Assembly: GCF_048565625.1 (NCBI RefSeq)
Contig: NZ_JBLZUR010000001.1
Span: 62,001 to 126,000, forward strand
DNA: 64,000 nucleotides
Origin: JBLZUR01 sp048565625
GTDB lineage: Bacteria; Pseudomonadota; Alphaproteobacteria; Sphingomonadales; Sphingomonadaceae
Reading direction: 5' to 3'
Shown: positions 1 through 9,009 of the stretch, piece after piece
Layout of the letters: each line of letters begins with the position of its first letter
Numbering within the stretch: position 1 is the stretch's first letter
Program-made: the position numbers and the translations under genes
The notes under the pieces: generated by a model
What the model was told of the DNA's origin: nothing
Database searches by the model: none
What the model saw: the letters and a program-made list of their open reading frames with translations, nothing else

Positions 1-1007
1 TTACCAATCTCCGCCGACAGGGCCGTGTTGCCGCGGTAACGGCGGATGTCCGGGTTGTCCGACTTGTCGCCGACAAACAAGGAGAGGCGCGGTGCGAGAG
101 ACAGTCTATATCCGCTGCCGAGCGGGATCGCAGCCATCGGCGCCACATAGAGGCTGTTGATGCTGCGCGAAGCGCCGCCATCGCGACCGTTCGATTCGTG
201 GCGAATGCCGACTTGCGCGCTCAGGGACACGCCGCTCCGCATCGTCGCGGAAGGAGTCAGATAGAAGAGTTCGGGCTGATAATCGATGTTGCGGAACGGG
301 GAGGAATGCGCGCCGAGATCCCAGAACATGCGCTGGGTATAGGCAAAATGCAGTCCTTCCCTCCATGAACGCGGCAGGTCTTCGGCAGACCGGCTTCCGA
401 ACAGCTGGTATTTGAAACTGACCTGGATGCGCGCCTCGCTGTTGGTCCCGGGTCCGTAAACCGCATAGATCGGCTCATAAGCGGCGAGATTGGCCAGAAA
501 GGCGTTGCCGGCGGACCGATCGGACGGCGGGGCCGCTGCCTCCTTCGCCGGGGTGGGCGGCACAGGCGCCGTGACCGACCCGGCATCAGCAACATCGGCA
601 GACTGCGGCGCGGTGCGCAGGGCAATCTCGGTCGCTCTGGTGTTCCAGGCAGGAATGGCGATATCCGCTCCGTCGAGTGCCAGGTCAGCGGGCACACGGA
701 AGCGATAGTGCGCTCGGACGAAGCCGCCGGCGGGGATACTCAGATTGGACGGCAGGTCCGCCCCGCGTTCAAGCCAGACCGATCGCGTTTCACCCGGCTG
801 CCCGACCCGCGCTTCGACGCGGTCGGGCAAGGGCACGGACTGCGGCGTACTTTCATCGTTGAGCAGGCGAAGTTCGATCAGCACAGCCCCATCGGAATCG
901 CGCTCGCCCGCATCCCGGACGAGAATCTCGACCGGGGCGGCGTGGGTTGCGGGCACCCATGCGAGAGTGGCGCAGACGCCGAGCCATTTGAGAGAAAGGC
1001 GGGTCAT
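1..1007 (-). CDS. pldA: Outer membrane phospholipase A, C-terminus cut by window edge
   Basis: Translating the minus strand from 1007 gives 335 residues before the window ends. Residues 1-23 look like a signal peptide. Residues 24-160 are an Ig-like or linker extension, and the OMPLA beta barrel starts near 175. The barrel matches OMPLA through SPFRNIDYQPELF, the catalytic stretch RHESNGRDGGASRSINSLY (His270, Ser272, Asn284) and NPDIRRY. The family hydrolyses acyl chains of outer-membrane phospholipids, usually as a calcium-dependent dimer. The start codon overlaps the fabI stop by 4 nt, so translation is probably coupled to the PHA/Pta/Ack operon. The identification is firm. Where the gene ends is unknown. 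Confidence 0.88.
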   Translation of the reverse strand, partial: MTRLSLKWLGVCATLAWVPATHAAPVEILVRDAGERDSDGAVLIELRLLNDESTPQSVPLPDRVEARVGQPGETRSVWLERGADLPSNLSIPAGGFVRAHYRFRVPADLALDGADIAIPAWNTRATEIALRTAPQSADVADAGSVTAPVPPTPAKEAAAPPSDRSAGNAFLANLAAYEPIYAVYGPGTNSEARIQVSFKYQLFGSRSAEDLPRSWREGLHFAYTQRMFWDLGAHSSPFRNIDYQPELFYLTPSATMRSGVSLSAQVGIRHESNGRDGGASRSINSLYVAPMAAIPLGSGYRLSLAPRLSLFVGDKSDNPDIRRYRGNTALSAEIG

Positions 1008-1777
1008 GCGATCAGGTGCTGCCCACTATCTACTGGGATCACCGTGCCAGTGATTTTGCGCGAGGCATCGCTGACGAGAAAGGCGGCCAGGGCGCCGACA
1101 TCCTCGACATCGACCAATTGCCCTTGGGGCGCCTGTGCCGCCGTGCGCTCCAGCAGTTCGTCGAACCGGTCGATGCCGCTGGCCGCGCGCGTTGCGATCG
1201 GGCCCGGGGATATCGCGTGGGCGCGAATGCCCTTCGGACCCAGTTCGGCCGCCATATAGCGCGTGGCGCTTTCCAGCGCGGCCTTGACCGGCCCCATCAC
1301 ATTATAATGCTCCACGACCCGCTCCGACCCGTAGAAGGTAACGCACAGCAGACAACCGCCGCTGGTCATCAACGACTCGGCGAGCTTCGCCATGCGCAGA
1401 AAGCTGTGGCAGGAGACATCCATGGCCAGCGCAAAACCCTCGGCTGAGCAATCGATGACACGGCCGTGCAAATCCTCCCTGGGCGCATAGGCGATGGAGT
1501 GCAGCAGGAAATCGAGACCGCCCCAGCGGCGCTCCACCTCCGCGAACAGGGCCTCGAGTTGACCGGGAATGCGCACGTCGCAGGGTGCCGTCCATTCCAC
1601 CCCGATCCGGTCACAGACCGGCTGCACCCACTGCTGCGCTTTTGCGTCGAGATAGCTGGCCGCGAGCCGGGCGCCGCAGTGGGCGAAGGCTTCGGCGCAG
1701 CCGGCAGCGATACTGTGCTCGTTCGCGATGCCGATGACAAGGCCGCGCTTGCCCTCAAGATCAACGAGCGGTCTCAT
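1004..1777 (-). CDS. fabI: Enoyl-ACP reductase, FabI type
   Basis: This 257-residue protein is a short-chain dehydrogenase of the FabI class. It has the divergent nucleotide-binding start GLVIGIANEHSIA and the FabI active site FYG...YNVMGPVK, giving Tyr149, Tyr158 and Lys165 (Tyr-X6-Lys). The family reduces trans-2-enoyl-ACP with NAD(P)H at the end of each fatty-acid elongation cycle. The start overlaps the ackA stop by 4 nt and the stop overlaps pldA by 4 nt. Because it sits in a PHA/phosphotransacetylase operon, it is probably a second, condition-specific FabI and not the housekeeping copy. That last point is inference. Confidence 0.85.
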   Translation of the reverse strand: MRPLVDLEGKRGLVIGIANEHSIAAGCAEAFAHCGARLAASYLDAKAQQWVQPVCDRIGVEWTAPCDVRIPGQLEALFAEVERRWGGLDFLLHSIAYAPREDLHGRVIDCSAEGFALAMDVSCHSFLRMAKLAESLMTSGGCLLCVTFYGSERVVEHYNVMGPVKAALESATRYMAAELGPKGIRAHAISPGPIATRAASGIDRFDELLERTAAQAPQGQLVDVEDVGALAAFLVSDASRKITGTVIPVDSGQHLIA

Positions 1778-2967
1778 TGGACTTGGTCTGCAACAAGGTC
1801 GAGCGAGTGCCGCGCGATCATGACTTCCTCATCGGTTGGAATGACATAGACTTTTACACTGCTGTTGGCCCCGTTGATCCGCGGACCACTCTTGCTGTTG
1901 GCCTCCTCATCGATCGTAACGCCGAGCCATTCGAGCCTTTTGCAGATGCGAGCGCGCATGGATGCGTCGTTCTCGCCAATGCCTGCGGTGAAGACGATAC
2001 CATCGAGCCCGCCGAGCGCGGAGACGAGAGCGCCTGCCTCGCGGGCCGCCCGCCAGGCATACAACGTCATCGCCTCTTCGGCCTCGGGCGCCTGGCTGAT
2101 CGACAGCGTGCGCATGTCGCTTGAGAGGCCGGATACGCCGAGCAGGCCCGACCGGTTGTAAAGCAGGTCTTCGACCTCAGCCGCGCTCATGCCCATCTGC
2201 GTCTGAAGGTGCAGCACCACGCCAGGATCGAGCGTCCCGCATCGCGTACCCATCATCAGACCGTCGAGGGCCGTGAATCCCATCGAGGTGTCGATGCTGC
2301 ATCCCGCCTTCATCGCGCACAAACTGGCACCGTTGCCGAGATGCGCGGCGATCACGCGGCCCTTCGCCAGATCGGGGTCGATCTCCGTCAGGCGGCGGGC
2401 GATATATTCATAAGACAGCCCGTGAAAACCGTAACGGCGGATGCCTTGGTCGTGGAGCGCGCGCGGCAGGGCCAGGCGCGCTGCCAGGGGATGCATCTCA
2501 TGATGGAAGGCGGTGTCGAAACAAGCGACCTGCGTGAGAGTGGGCCGCAGGTCGCGGATCGCCCTGATCGCGGCGAGATTGTGTGGCTGGTGAAGCGGCG
2601 CCAACGGGCATAAGGCCTCGAGGTCGTCGAGGAGCGCGGCATCGACGATGCGGGGTGCGGCATGGGTGCGCCCACCATGCACTATCCGGTGCCCGATCGC
2701 GACGATCTCGCGCTGCTCCAGCGGATGCGCGTCGGCCCAGGCGAACAGGTCGGCCAGAAGATCCTGATGGTGCAGGGACGCGCCGTTCGGCCAATCGCGT
2801 TCCAGCAGGATCGCACCGTCGCTCGATCGCGCCCTTAGAGTGGGGGCAATACCGATCTTCTCGATCTTGCCGGCCGCTACCAGGTGGAGCCGCTGCTCGG
2901 CCTCGATCGCGAACAGCGCGAACTTTATGCTGGACGAGCCCGAATTGAGGCTGGCGACGGCTTTCAT
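1774..2967 (-). CDS. ackA: Acetate kinase
   Basis: The 397-residue product has normal acetate kinase length. It carries the N-terminal signature SLNSGSSSIKFALF, then HRIVHGG, CFDTAFHHEMHP with the catalytic Asp, a HLGNGASLCA phosphate loop, GTRCGTLDPG and FTAGIGEN. It interconverts acetyl phosphate plus ADP with acetate plus ATP in the cytoplasm. Its start overlaps the stop of the MaoC-Pta gene by 4 nt, so the pair forms a Pta-AckA route for ATP from acetyl-CoA. That fits energy recovery under oxygen limitation or carbon overflow. Confidence 0.93.
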   Translation of the reverse strand: MKAVASLNSGSSSIKFALFAIEAEQRLHLVAAGKIEKIGIAPTLRARSSDGAILLERDWPNGASLHHQDLLADLFAWADAHPLEQREIVAIGHRIVHGGRTHAAPRIVDAALLDDLEALCPLAPLHQPHNLAAIRAIRDLRPTLTQVACFDTAFHHEMHPLAARLALPRALHDQGIRRYGFHGLSYEYIARRLTEIDPDLAKGRVIAAHLGNGASLCAMKAGCSIDTSMGFTALDGLMMGTRCGTLDPGVVLHLQTQMGMSAAEVEDLLYNRSGLLGVSGLSSDMRTLSISQAPEAEEAMTLYAWRAAREAGALVSALGGLDGIVFTAGIGENDASMRARICKRLEWLGVTIDEEANSKSGPRINGANSSVKVYVIPTDEEVMIARHSLDLVADQVQ

Positions 2968-4382
2968 GCCTGCACCGCCGCAAGACCGGGCGCAGCCTTG
3001 GTCGCTGCCCGTGTCATCAGAACCGCAACGGCGCAGGAGGCGAGGCGGGTTCGCAGGCTATCGGCGCGACTGGTCAGGATGATCGGCACCCGCGCGCCCA
3101 GCACGATCCCTGCCGCGTCGGCTCCGCCCAGAAACGTGAGTTGCTTGGCGAGCATGTTGCCGGCCTCCAGATTGGGAACGACGAGGATTTCGGCGTGGCC
3201 CGCCACGGGTGAAACGATGCCTTTCTCTTTTGCAGCAGCCTCGTTGATCGCGTTGTCGAAAGCGAGAGGGCCATCGAGCAGCCCGCCCGAAATCTGCCCG
3301 CGATCGGCCATCTTGCAGAGCGCGGCGGCATCGAGGGTGGACGATATGGTTGGATTGACCGTCTCCACTGCCGACAGGATCGCGACCTTTGGCTCCCCGA
3401 TGCCGATGACGTGAGCAAGATCGATGGCGTTGCGGATAATATCGGCTTTCTCATCGAGGCTCGGCATGATGTTGATCGCTGCATCGGTGATGATGAGCGG
3501 CGTCGGATGCTCGGGCACATCCATGACATAGGCATGGCTGATCCGGCGTTCGGTGCGTAGGCCCGTGGCCGACGGCACGACTGCCGCCATCAGTTCGTCC
3601 GTGTGCAGCGATCCCTTCATCAAGAGCCTCGCTTCGCCGGAGCGAACGAGCGCTACCGCTTTTGCCGCTGCGTCATGGCTGTGATCGGCCGATACCACGC
3701 GATAAGTGGAGATGTCCTTGCCGGCGTCCTCGGCCGCCTTCCTGATTTTCCCTTCGGGGCCGACCAGAATGGGAGCGATGAGATTGGCCTCCGCTGCTTC
3801 GATGGCGGCCAGGAGTGCGGCGCGGCTGCAGGGGTGCGCGACCGCCGTGGGCTCGGGCGCACCATTCGACGTCATCTCCATCAGCTTGCGATAACCGTCA
3901 TGATCGCGCAGGCGCACTTCGGGAAGCGTTATGCGCGGACGGCGCACCTTCTCGGTCGGGGCCTTAACCTCAGCCTGGCCGCTGATCACCTCCTCGCCAT
4001 TCTGGTTGACGCAGCGGCAGTCGAGCAGGACATTGTGATGCGCCCGCTTCTCGATGACCGTCGCGGAGGCGGTGATGGTATCGCCAAGGCACACCGGGCG
4101 CGTGAAGCGGAGGGATTGGCTGAGATAGATGGCACCGGGGCCGGGCAGCTCGGTTCCGAGCACGGCCGAGATCAGGCCGCCGCCCCACATGCCGTGCGCG
4201 ATGACGCGCTGGAACAGGTCGGTCGCGGCGTAATCCGCATCCATGTGCGCGGGATTGACGTCGCCGGATACCAACGCGAAGAGTTCTATGTCCTCCTGCG
4301 CGAGCGTACGGCTCACGCTGGCGGTATCGCCGACCTGAAGCTCGTCGAAGACCCGGTTCTCGATCATCGGCTTGCCGGTCAC
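2964..4382 (-). CDS. MaoC-like hydratase fused to phosphate acetyltransferase
   Basis: This is a 472-residue fusion. Residues 1-150 are a MaoC hot-dog domain with the hydratase motif FALVSGDVNPAHMDADYA, where Asp and His are catalytic in (R)-enoyl-CoA hydratases. Residues 170-465 are a phosphate acetyl/butyryltransferase domain. Pta makes acetyl phosphate from acetyl-CoA. The MaoC part could supply (R)-3-hydroxyacyl-CoA to the PHA synthase encoded 3 nt upstream. Such fusions are known and are annotated as bifunctional enoyl-CoA hydratase/phosphate acetyltransferase. The ackA start overlaps its stop. Substrate chain length cannot be read from sequence. Confidence 0.9.
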   Translation of the reverse strand: MTGKPMIENRVFDELQVGDTASVSRTLAQEDIELFALVSGDVNPAHMDADYAATDLFQRVIAHGMWGGGLISAVLGTELPGPGAIYLSQSLRFTRPVCLGDTITASATVIEKRAHHNVLLDCRCVNQNGEEVISGQAEVKAPTEKVRRPRITLPEVRLRDHDGYRKLMEMTSNGAPEPTAVAHPCSRAALLAAIEAAEANLIAPILVGPEGKIRKAAEDAGKDISTYRVVSADHSHDAAAKAVALVRSGEARLLMKGSLHTDELMAAVVPSATGLRTERRISHAYVMDVPEHPTPLIITDAAINIMPSLDEKADIIRNAIDLAHVIGIGEPKVAILSAVETVNPTISSTLDAAALCKMADRGQISGGLLDGPLAFDNAINEAAAKEKGIVSPVAGHAEILVVPNLEAGNMLAKQLTFLGGADAAGIVLGARVPIILTSRADSLRTRLASCAVAVLMTRAATKAAPGLAAVQA

Positions 4383-4385
4383 GCC

Positions 4386-6146
4386 TTAGTGCTCCATCAC
4401 ATAGTGACCGGGGGCATCGGCAATCGGCGTATATCCCCTGTCGGGGGCGCCGATCGGCGGCGGGGAGACCGGCTCGCCAGATCGCGCTGCAAGCCAGTCG
4501 CCCCATTCGGACCACCATGAGCCCTGCTTTTGTGCCGCGCGCATCTCCCATTCGTCGGGATCGTAGGAGATGCCGTCGAGTTCGCGCGTCAGCACGCGAA
4601 ACCGGCGGCCTTTATGTCCCGGTTCGGACACGATCCCGGCATTGTGGCCACCGCTGGTCAGCACGAAGGTGATCTCGGCGCCGGTATGAAGGTGGATCTT
4701 GTGGACCGAGCGCCAGGGGGCGACATGATCGCGCTCGGTGCCGACCACGAAGATGGGCTTGCGGATTGCTGCCAAGGTGATCGTCTTGCCTTCGACCTTG
4801 TACTTTCCCTCCGCCAGATCGTCGTTGAGGAACAGACGGCGAAGATACTGGCTGTGCATCGCGTAAGGCATGCGGGTGCCGTCGGCGTTCCACGCCATCA
4901 GGTCGTTCATCGGCTCGCGCTCCCCCATCAGATATTCGGTGAGGATCCGCGACCAGACGAGATCGTTGGACTTCAGGATCTGGAAGGCACCGCCCATCTG
5001 GCTGCTGTCGAGATAGCCGCGGCTCCACATCATGTTATCGAGCAAGTTGAGCTGCGCCTCGTCGATGAACAGGCCGAGTTCACCCGGCTCGCTGAACTCG
5101 GTCTGCGCGGCGAGGAGTGTGATGCTGGCCAGGCGATCGTCGCCGGCGCGCGCCATGACCGAGGCCGTGATCGAGAGGAGAGTGCCGCCGAGGCAATAGC
5201 CGACCGCGTGCACCGACGTTGCTCCGGTGATCGCGGTGACCGCATCGAACGCGGCCATCGGCCCGGAGCGCCGATAGGCCTCCAGGTCGAGGTCGCGATC
5301 CGCGCTTCCGGGATTGTGCCAGGAGATCATGAACACGGTGAACCCCTGACCGGTCAGCCAACGGACGAGCGAGTTTTCCGGCGAGAGGTCGAGAATGTAA
5401 TATTTCATGATCCAGGCCGGTACGATCAGGATCGGTTCTGGCCGTACCTGCTCCGTCGTTGGTTCATATTGTATGAGTTCGATCAGTTCGTTGCGGTAGA
5501 CGATCTTGCCCTTGGTCGTGGCAACGGTGTCGCCGACCCGGAAAGCCTCCGCGCCGACCGGAGGTTCGCCTCTGGCCATGCGTTGCATGTCCTCAAGCAG
5601 GTGCTGGAAGCCGTCGATGAGGCATTTTCCACCGGTCTCGACGATCCTCTTCTGAAGCACCGGGTTGGTGACGAGAAAGTTGGTGGGGGCGAACATGTCC
5701 AGCAGCTGCCGAGCAGTGAACTCGATGATCTGCTCATGATGCCTTGTGACGCCGCCCACGCCTGTCGTGGCGGCATGCCACCATTGCTGGTTGAGCAGAA
5801 AGGCTTGAGCGATAATATTGAACGGCGCCTGTTTCCACGCAGGATCGGCAAACCGCCGGTCCTGGGGCAGCGGTTCGATTGCGAGAGCCGCCTCGCCGTC
5901 TCCCGCGCTTCGGACCATATAGTCGAAGAGACGCATATATTTGCGCGCCACCTTGGCGTTGAGCTGCAGTTGCTTGCCGGGAGAAACTCCAAGATGGAGA
6001 GCCCAATCGGTGAAGGCCTGGAACAATGTCGCGGGCGACAGACCGGAGGTAAACTGCGCGATCGCCGCGACGGCCGCGCGGTCGAAGGTTTCGGCGATGC
6101 CATCCAGCGGGTCCGGCGATACCGATGGGTATGGGGGTGTGGCCAT
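4386..6146 (-). CDS. phaC: Class I poly(3-hydroxyalkanoate) synthase
   Basis: The 586-residue enzyme polymerises (R)-3-hydroxyacyl-CoA into PHA granules. It has an N-terminal PhaC domain and an alpha/beta hydrolase core with the PHA-synthase lipase-like box GYCLGG (nucleophile Cys318), TERDHVAP with the catalytic Asp, and GGHNAG with the His. The start at 6146 is preferred over an in-frame one at 6197, because GGAG lies 8 nt upstream and family homology begins here. It is the first gene of the minus-strand operon. It lies opposite phaB and phasin, with a TetR gene between, making a split PHA locus. Confidence 0.92.
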   Translation of the reverse strand: MATPPYPSVSPDPLDGIAETFDRAAVAAIAQFTSGLSPATLFQAFTDWALHLGVSPGKQLQLNAKVARKYMRLFDYMVRSAGDGEAALAIEPLPQDRRFADPAWKQAPFNIIAQAFLLNQQWWHAATTGVGGVTRHHEQIIEFTARQLLDMFAPTNFLVTNPVLQKRIVETGGKCLIDGFQHLLEDMQRMARGEPPVGAEAFRVGDTVATTKGKIVYRNELIELIQYEPTTEQVRPEPILIVPAWIMKYYILDLSPENSLVRWLTGQGFTVFMISWHNPGSADRDLDLEAYRRSGPMAAFDAVTAITGATSVHAVGYCLGGTLLSITASVMARAGDDRLASITLLAAQTEFSEPGELGLFIDEAQLNLLDNMMWSRGYLDSSQMGGAFQILKSNDLVWSRILTEYLMGEREPMNDLMAWNADGTRMPYAMHSQYLRRLFLNDDLAEGKYKVEGKTITLAAIRKPIFVVGTERDHVAPWRSVHKIHLHTGAEITFVLTSGGHNAGIVSEPGHKGRRFRVLTRELDGISYDPDEWEMRAAQKQGSWWSEWGDWLAARSGEPVSPPPIGAPDRGYTPIADAPGHYVMEH

Positions 6147-6570
6147 GCTTGCACTCCTGGTCGGGTCGGCCTCGCTCAAGCAGAGCGCGAACACCATCTA
6201 TGTTACACGCCAGTCAGAATCCTCCCGACAGTTTCCCGGTTGTCGTATATCTCTCGACGCGCTGCATCCCGGCTGCTTTTCCACCTTTCGGTGAAGTCGC
6301 TTGAAACTATCGGTACCGCATAGGTCAGATAGTGCGCAACCCGCTTGCGGTGTTTCGCCTAATCCGTCCGTTGCCCCTTTTATGCGAGTTCGTCCCGCCC
6401 GTATCTGTGCCGGGCGGCCGCAGCGGCGACGGATCGGGCTTTGCAAGGATTTGCCTGCAGGCGATTTCGGGTAGAACAACGGCGATACATTTTGACGCCG
6501 TGATCCCCGATCGCAAGCCGGCGTACCCGGCCGATGTGGCGATGCGGCTCATCGAAAGGACAAATTCATC
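6147..6570. other. Intergenic region upstream of phaC
   Basis: This stretch of about 420 bp holds no convincing gene and must contain the phaC operon promoter on the minus strand. I see no clear sigma-70 boxes and no FNR-type TTGAT-N4-ATCAA site in it. An in-frame start at 6197 lies here but lacks a ribosome binding site. Confidence 0.4.
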
Positions 6571-6786
6571 GTGGCTTGGTTGGCGAGATTGTTTCTGATG
6601 ATCCCTGCGATGATAACCGGTTGGTTCGTGTCGCGTGAGGATCCCAGGTTCTGGGTGATCGCGATGGTAGTCGCACTGGTGTTCCTGGCGCTATCTTGTG
6701 TCGCGGCGATTTATTGCCCGCAGCTCTCCATCTTTGCGCGGCGGCGTGGCGGATCGCGTCGCGCCTCTTCCAGAAAGCCGCGATGA
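6571..6786 (+). CDS. Small two-helix membrane protein, unknown
   Basis: This is a 71-residue ORF with a GTG start and an AAAGGA ribosome binding site 10 nt upstream. It has two hydrophobic segments, at residues 5-18 and 26-48, and a strongly basic tail (RRRGGSRRASSRKPR). I do not recognise a family. It stands alone between the phaC promoter region and the convergent tetR gene. The coding call rests on the start signal and the membrane pattern only. Confidence 0.45.
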   Translation: MAWLARLFLMIPAMITGWFVSREDPRFWVIAMVVALVFLALSCVAAIYCPQLSIFARRRGGSRRASSRKPR

Positions 6787-6832
6787 GCGATGGCGATCTC
6801 GCTCCAGCTTCTCTCGAGAAACACAGAGCGAG

Positions 6833-7525
6833 TTACCCAGCATTTTCGCTGGGGCCCAGAAGCGGGATTGCCACCGCGATGAGATCGGTGGTCCTTTCGA
6901 TGTATTCCTTCTTCGCTTTGGCTGTGTTGCGCAGATCGTGCCGGAAGAGGATGCGGTGCCGTGGCGCCGTGACAAGCGCATCGAACAGATGACAGGCCAG
7001 GAACGCGACATCATGGATCGGGTCTTCTGGCGCTCTCCATTGTTGTTCCAGGATAGTCCGGATCATGCTGATGCCGGCCTGGGCTCCAATGGCAGGTTTT
7101 GCCTCCAGAAGTCCGGCCCGGTTGCCGGCCAACCACACGATGAGGGATTCGATCCCGACCACTTCGGGCAGAAGCGAGATGTCGAGCAATCTTCTTGCGA
7201 CATGGACAATCTGGCGGCGGACGGGTCCGCGCGGGACGGAATCCGGGATCGGGTCGAAATGGCGCGACAGGCCATGTTCGATGGCGGCGACGAGCAGCGC
7301 CAGCTTCGATCCGAAGCGCGAATAGAGCGTGCGCTTGGAAATGTGAGCGGCCGCTGCGATGGCTTCCATGCTGGTGCCTTCGACACCACCGGCCACGAAA
7401 CAATCCAGCGCTACATCGAGGATATGAAATCCCAACTGGATCGCGACATCATTGGTAGGCCTTCCGCCCCGGGGATCGCGCGGCGGCAGGCGAGGTTCGA
7501 TTTTGGAGGATGGACCTGGGGCCAT
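6833..7525 (-). CDS. TetR/AcrR-family repressor
   Basis: This 230-residue regulator has a TetR helix-turn-helix at about residues 45-75 (GTSMEAIAAAAHISKRTLYSRFGSK) and an all-helical ligand domain after it. It is divergent from phaB, with 161 bp between the starts. That gap contains two inverted repeats that could be its operators. The likely role is control of phaB-phasin and possibly the exporter downstream. In several bacteria TetR-family genes also regulate adjacent HlyD/ABC exporters, so efflux control is an alternative. The ligand is unknown. Confidence 0.85.
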   Translation of the reverse strand: MAPGPSSKIEPRLPPRDPRGGRPTNDVAIQLGFHILDVALDCFVAGGVEGTSMEAIAAAAHISKRTLYSRFGSKLALLVAAIEHGLSRHFDPIPDSVPRGPVRRQIVHVARRLLDISLLPEVVGIESLIVWLAGNRAGLLEAKPAIGAQAGISMIRTILEQQWRAPEDPIHDVAFLACHLFDALVTAPRHRILFRHDLRNTAKAKKEYIERTTDLIAVAIPLLGPSENAG

Positions 7526-7551
7526 GGATCTTCCCTAAGCCATTCATCGTT

Positions 7552-7619
7552 GAAATCCATGATTTCGGCTTGATCGGATCCTCCCATCAGGCGATATCCA
7601 CACCGATAAGTGTAGATAT
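7552..7619. promoter_or_regulatory. Two inverted repeats between tetR and phaB
   Basis: GAAATC-cat-GATTTC lies at 7552-7566. ATATCCACAC-cgataa-GTGTAGATAT lies at 7594-7619, with one mismatch between 10-bp arms. The second has the size and symmetry expected of a TetR-family operator and sits between the divergent starts. Assigning it to the neighbouring TetR protein is inference. Confidence 0.5.
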
Positions 7620-7686
7620 GCGTCCGGAGAGGAAGCGTCGCGGCACGGCCGCGGCGAACCTGAAGCATTATGGGAACCGGACCGTC

Positions 7687-8415
7687 ATGACGCCAATCGC
7701 AGTTGTAACCGGGGGCACGCGCGGTATCGGCGCGGCTATTTCGCGGGGCTTGAAGGGCCAGGGGTATGAAGTGGCCGCGGTCTACCACGGCAACGACAGC
7801 GCCGCGGCGCAATTCAGGCAGGAAACCGGCATCCCGGTCTTCAAGTGGGACGTTTCGGACGATCGGGCCTGCCGGGACGGCATCGCGGAAATCGAGCGTC
7901 GGCTCGGCCCGGTCGCCATCCTCGTCAACAATGCCGGTATCACGCGCGATGGGCTGTTTCACAAGATGAGCTGGGAACGCTGGAGGGAGGTGCTCGCGAC
8001 GAACCTCGATTCGATGTTCACCATGACCCGTGCCGTCATCGAAGGCATGCGCGAACGCTGCTTCGGTCGGATCATCAACATCTCGTCGATCAACGGTCAG
8101 AAGGGGCAGCCAGGCCAGACCAACTATTCCGCCGCCAAAGCTGGCGTGATCGGCTTCACCAAGGCGCTGGCGCAGGAAAATGCGGACAAGGGCATAACCG
8201 TCAACGCCGTCTGCCCCGGTTATGTCGACACCGCCATGGTGGCTGCCGTCAAGGAAGAGGTGCGCGCCAAGATCATCGCCGGCATCCCCGTCGGGCGTCT
8301 CGGCGCTGCTGAGGAAATCGCGCATGCCGTGTCCTATCTCGCCTCGCCGAAGGCCGCCTTCTGCACAGGCTCGGTGCTCACCATCAACGGAGGGCAGTAT
8401 ATCGCAAACGGCTGA
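7687..8415 (+). CDS. phaB: Acetoacetyl-CoA reductase
   Basis: This 242-residue short-chain dehydrogenase has the TGGTRGIG cofactor motif, NNAG, a catalytic Ser in NISSING, and the YSAAK Tyr-X3-Lys pair. NAGITRDGLFHKM and NTNLDSMFTMTRAV-like segments are typical of PhaB. It reduces acetoacetyl-CoA to (R)-3-hydroxybutyryl-CoA with NADPH, giving the monomer for PhaC. It is followed by the phasin gene 104 bp downstream. FabG is the close alternative family, but the PHA context favours PhaB. Confidence 0.85.
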   Translation: MTPIAVVTGGTRGIGAAISRGLKGQGYEVAAVYHGNDSAAAQFRQETGIPVFKWDVSDDRACRDGIAEIERRLGPVAILVNNAGITRDGLFHKMSWERWREVLATNLDSMFTMTRAVIEGMRERCFGRIINISSINGQKGQPGQTNYSAAKAGVIGFTKALAQENADKGITVNAVCPGYVDTAMVAAVKEEVRAKIIAGIPVGRLGAAEEIAHAVSYLASPKAAFCTGSVLTINGGQYIANG

Positions 8416-8519
8416 GCGCTTCCTTCGAACGGTCCTTCGCCTTCGGGTAATTGCTGATGGCGCGCCAGCCTAAGGAAGGGAGACAGCGTGTTCAGCCTCC
8501 ATTTTAAAAGGACAAAACC

Positions 8520-8942
8520 ATGACCTATCCCATCGATCAGATCGTCGCCCTCGCCAAGGCCAATGGACAGCTCGCGCTTAAATTCGCGGAGATCGCGCGA
8601 ACCGCTGGGGAACAGTATCTTCAGGTCGGCAGCAAGGCGACTGCCGCGCTTGCCGATCAGGTGAAGGATGCAAAACCCGGTGCGGTTCCGAGCTTCAACA
8701 GCGAAGAAGCAACGAACCTGCTCGCTGAAATCGAGAAGAACCGGCAGGCGGCGCTGACGGAGGCCAGGACGGCACTGACGCAATGGCAGGACAGCTATAG
8801 AACGCTCTTCGCTGATGCTTCCAGCCAGCAGGAACTCATGAACAGCGCCCGGGCTTTGTTCGAGCCGTTCTTCAGGCTGTCGGCGGCGACAACCGATGGG
8901 AGAGCGGCCCCGGGCGAAGCGCCAACCCGAACGGGCAAATAA
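8520..8942 (+). CDS. Phasin, PHA granule surface protein
   Basis: This 140-residue, mostly helical, Ala/Gln-rich protein fits the phasin family, which coats PHA granules and controls their size and number. It has heptad-like stretches, as in FAEIARTAGEQYLQVGSKATAALADQ, and a Pro/Gly-rich tail like those of other phasins. AAAGGA precedes the ATG by 7 nt. A good intrinsic terminator follows the stop, which closes the phaB-phasin unit. Confidence 0.8.
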   Translation: MTYPIDQIVALAKANGQLALKFAEIARTAGEQYLQVGSKATAALADQVKDAKPGAVPSFNSEEATNLLAEIEKNRQAALTEARTALTQWQDSYRTLFADASSQQELMNSARALFEPFFRLSAATTDGRAAPGEAPTRTGK

Positions 8943-8959
8943 AGGCGCAACTATCAAGT

Positions 8960-8986
8960 GCCGACCCGGGTCGCGGGTCGGCTTTT
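8960..8986 (+). terminator. Rho-independent terminator after phasin
   Basis: GCCGACCCG pairs with CGGGTCGGC across a 5-nt loop and is followed by TTTT. It lies 18 nt after the phasin stop, in the right orientation to end that transcript before the exporter operon. Confidence 0.75.
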
Positions 8987-9009
8987 CGCACGCAAGGCGA
9001 GCAGGAACG

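Noticed and set aside
4530..6323. A 597-codon plus-strand frame opposite phaC
   Set aside because: It is antisense to a full-length PHA synthase with all catalytic motifs. The composition is typical of GC-rich shadow frames, with no domain.
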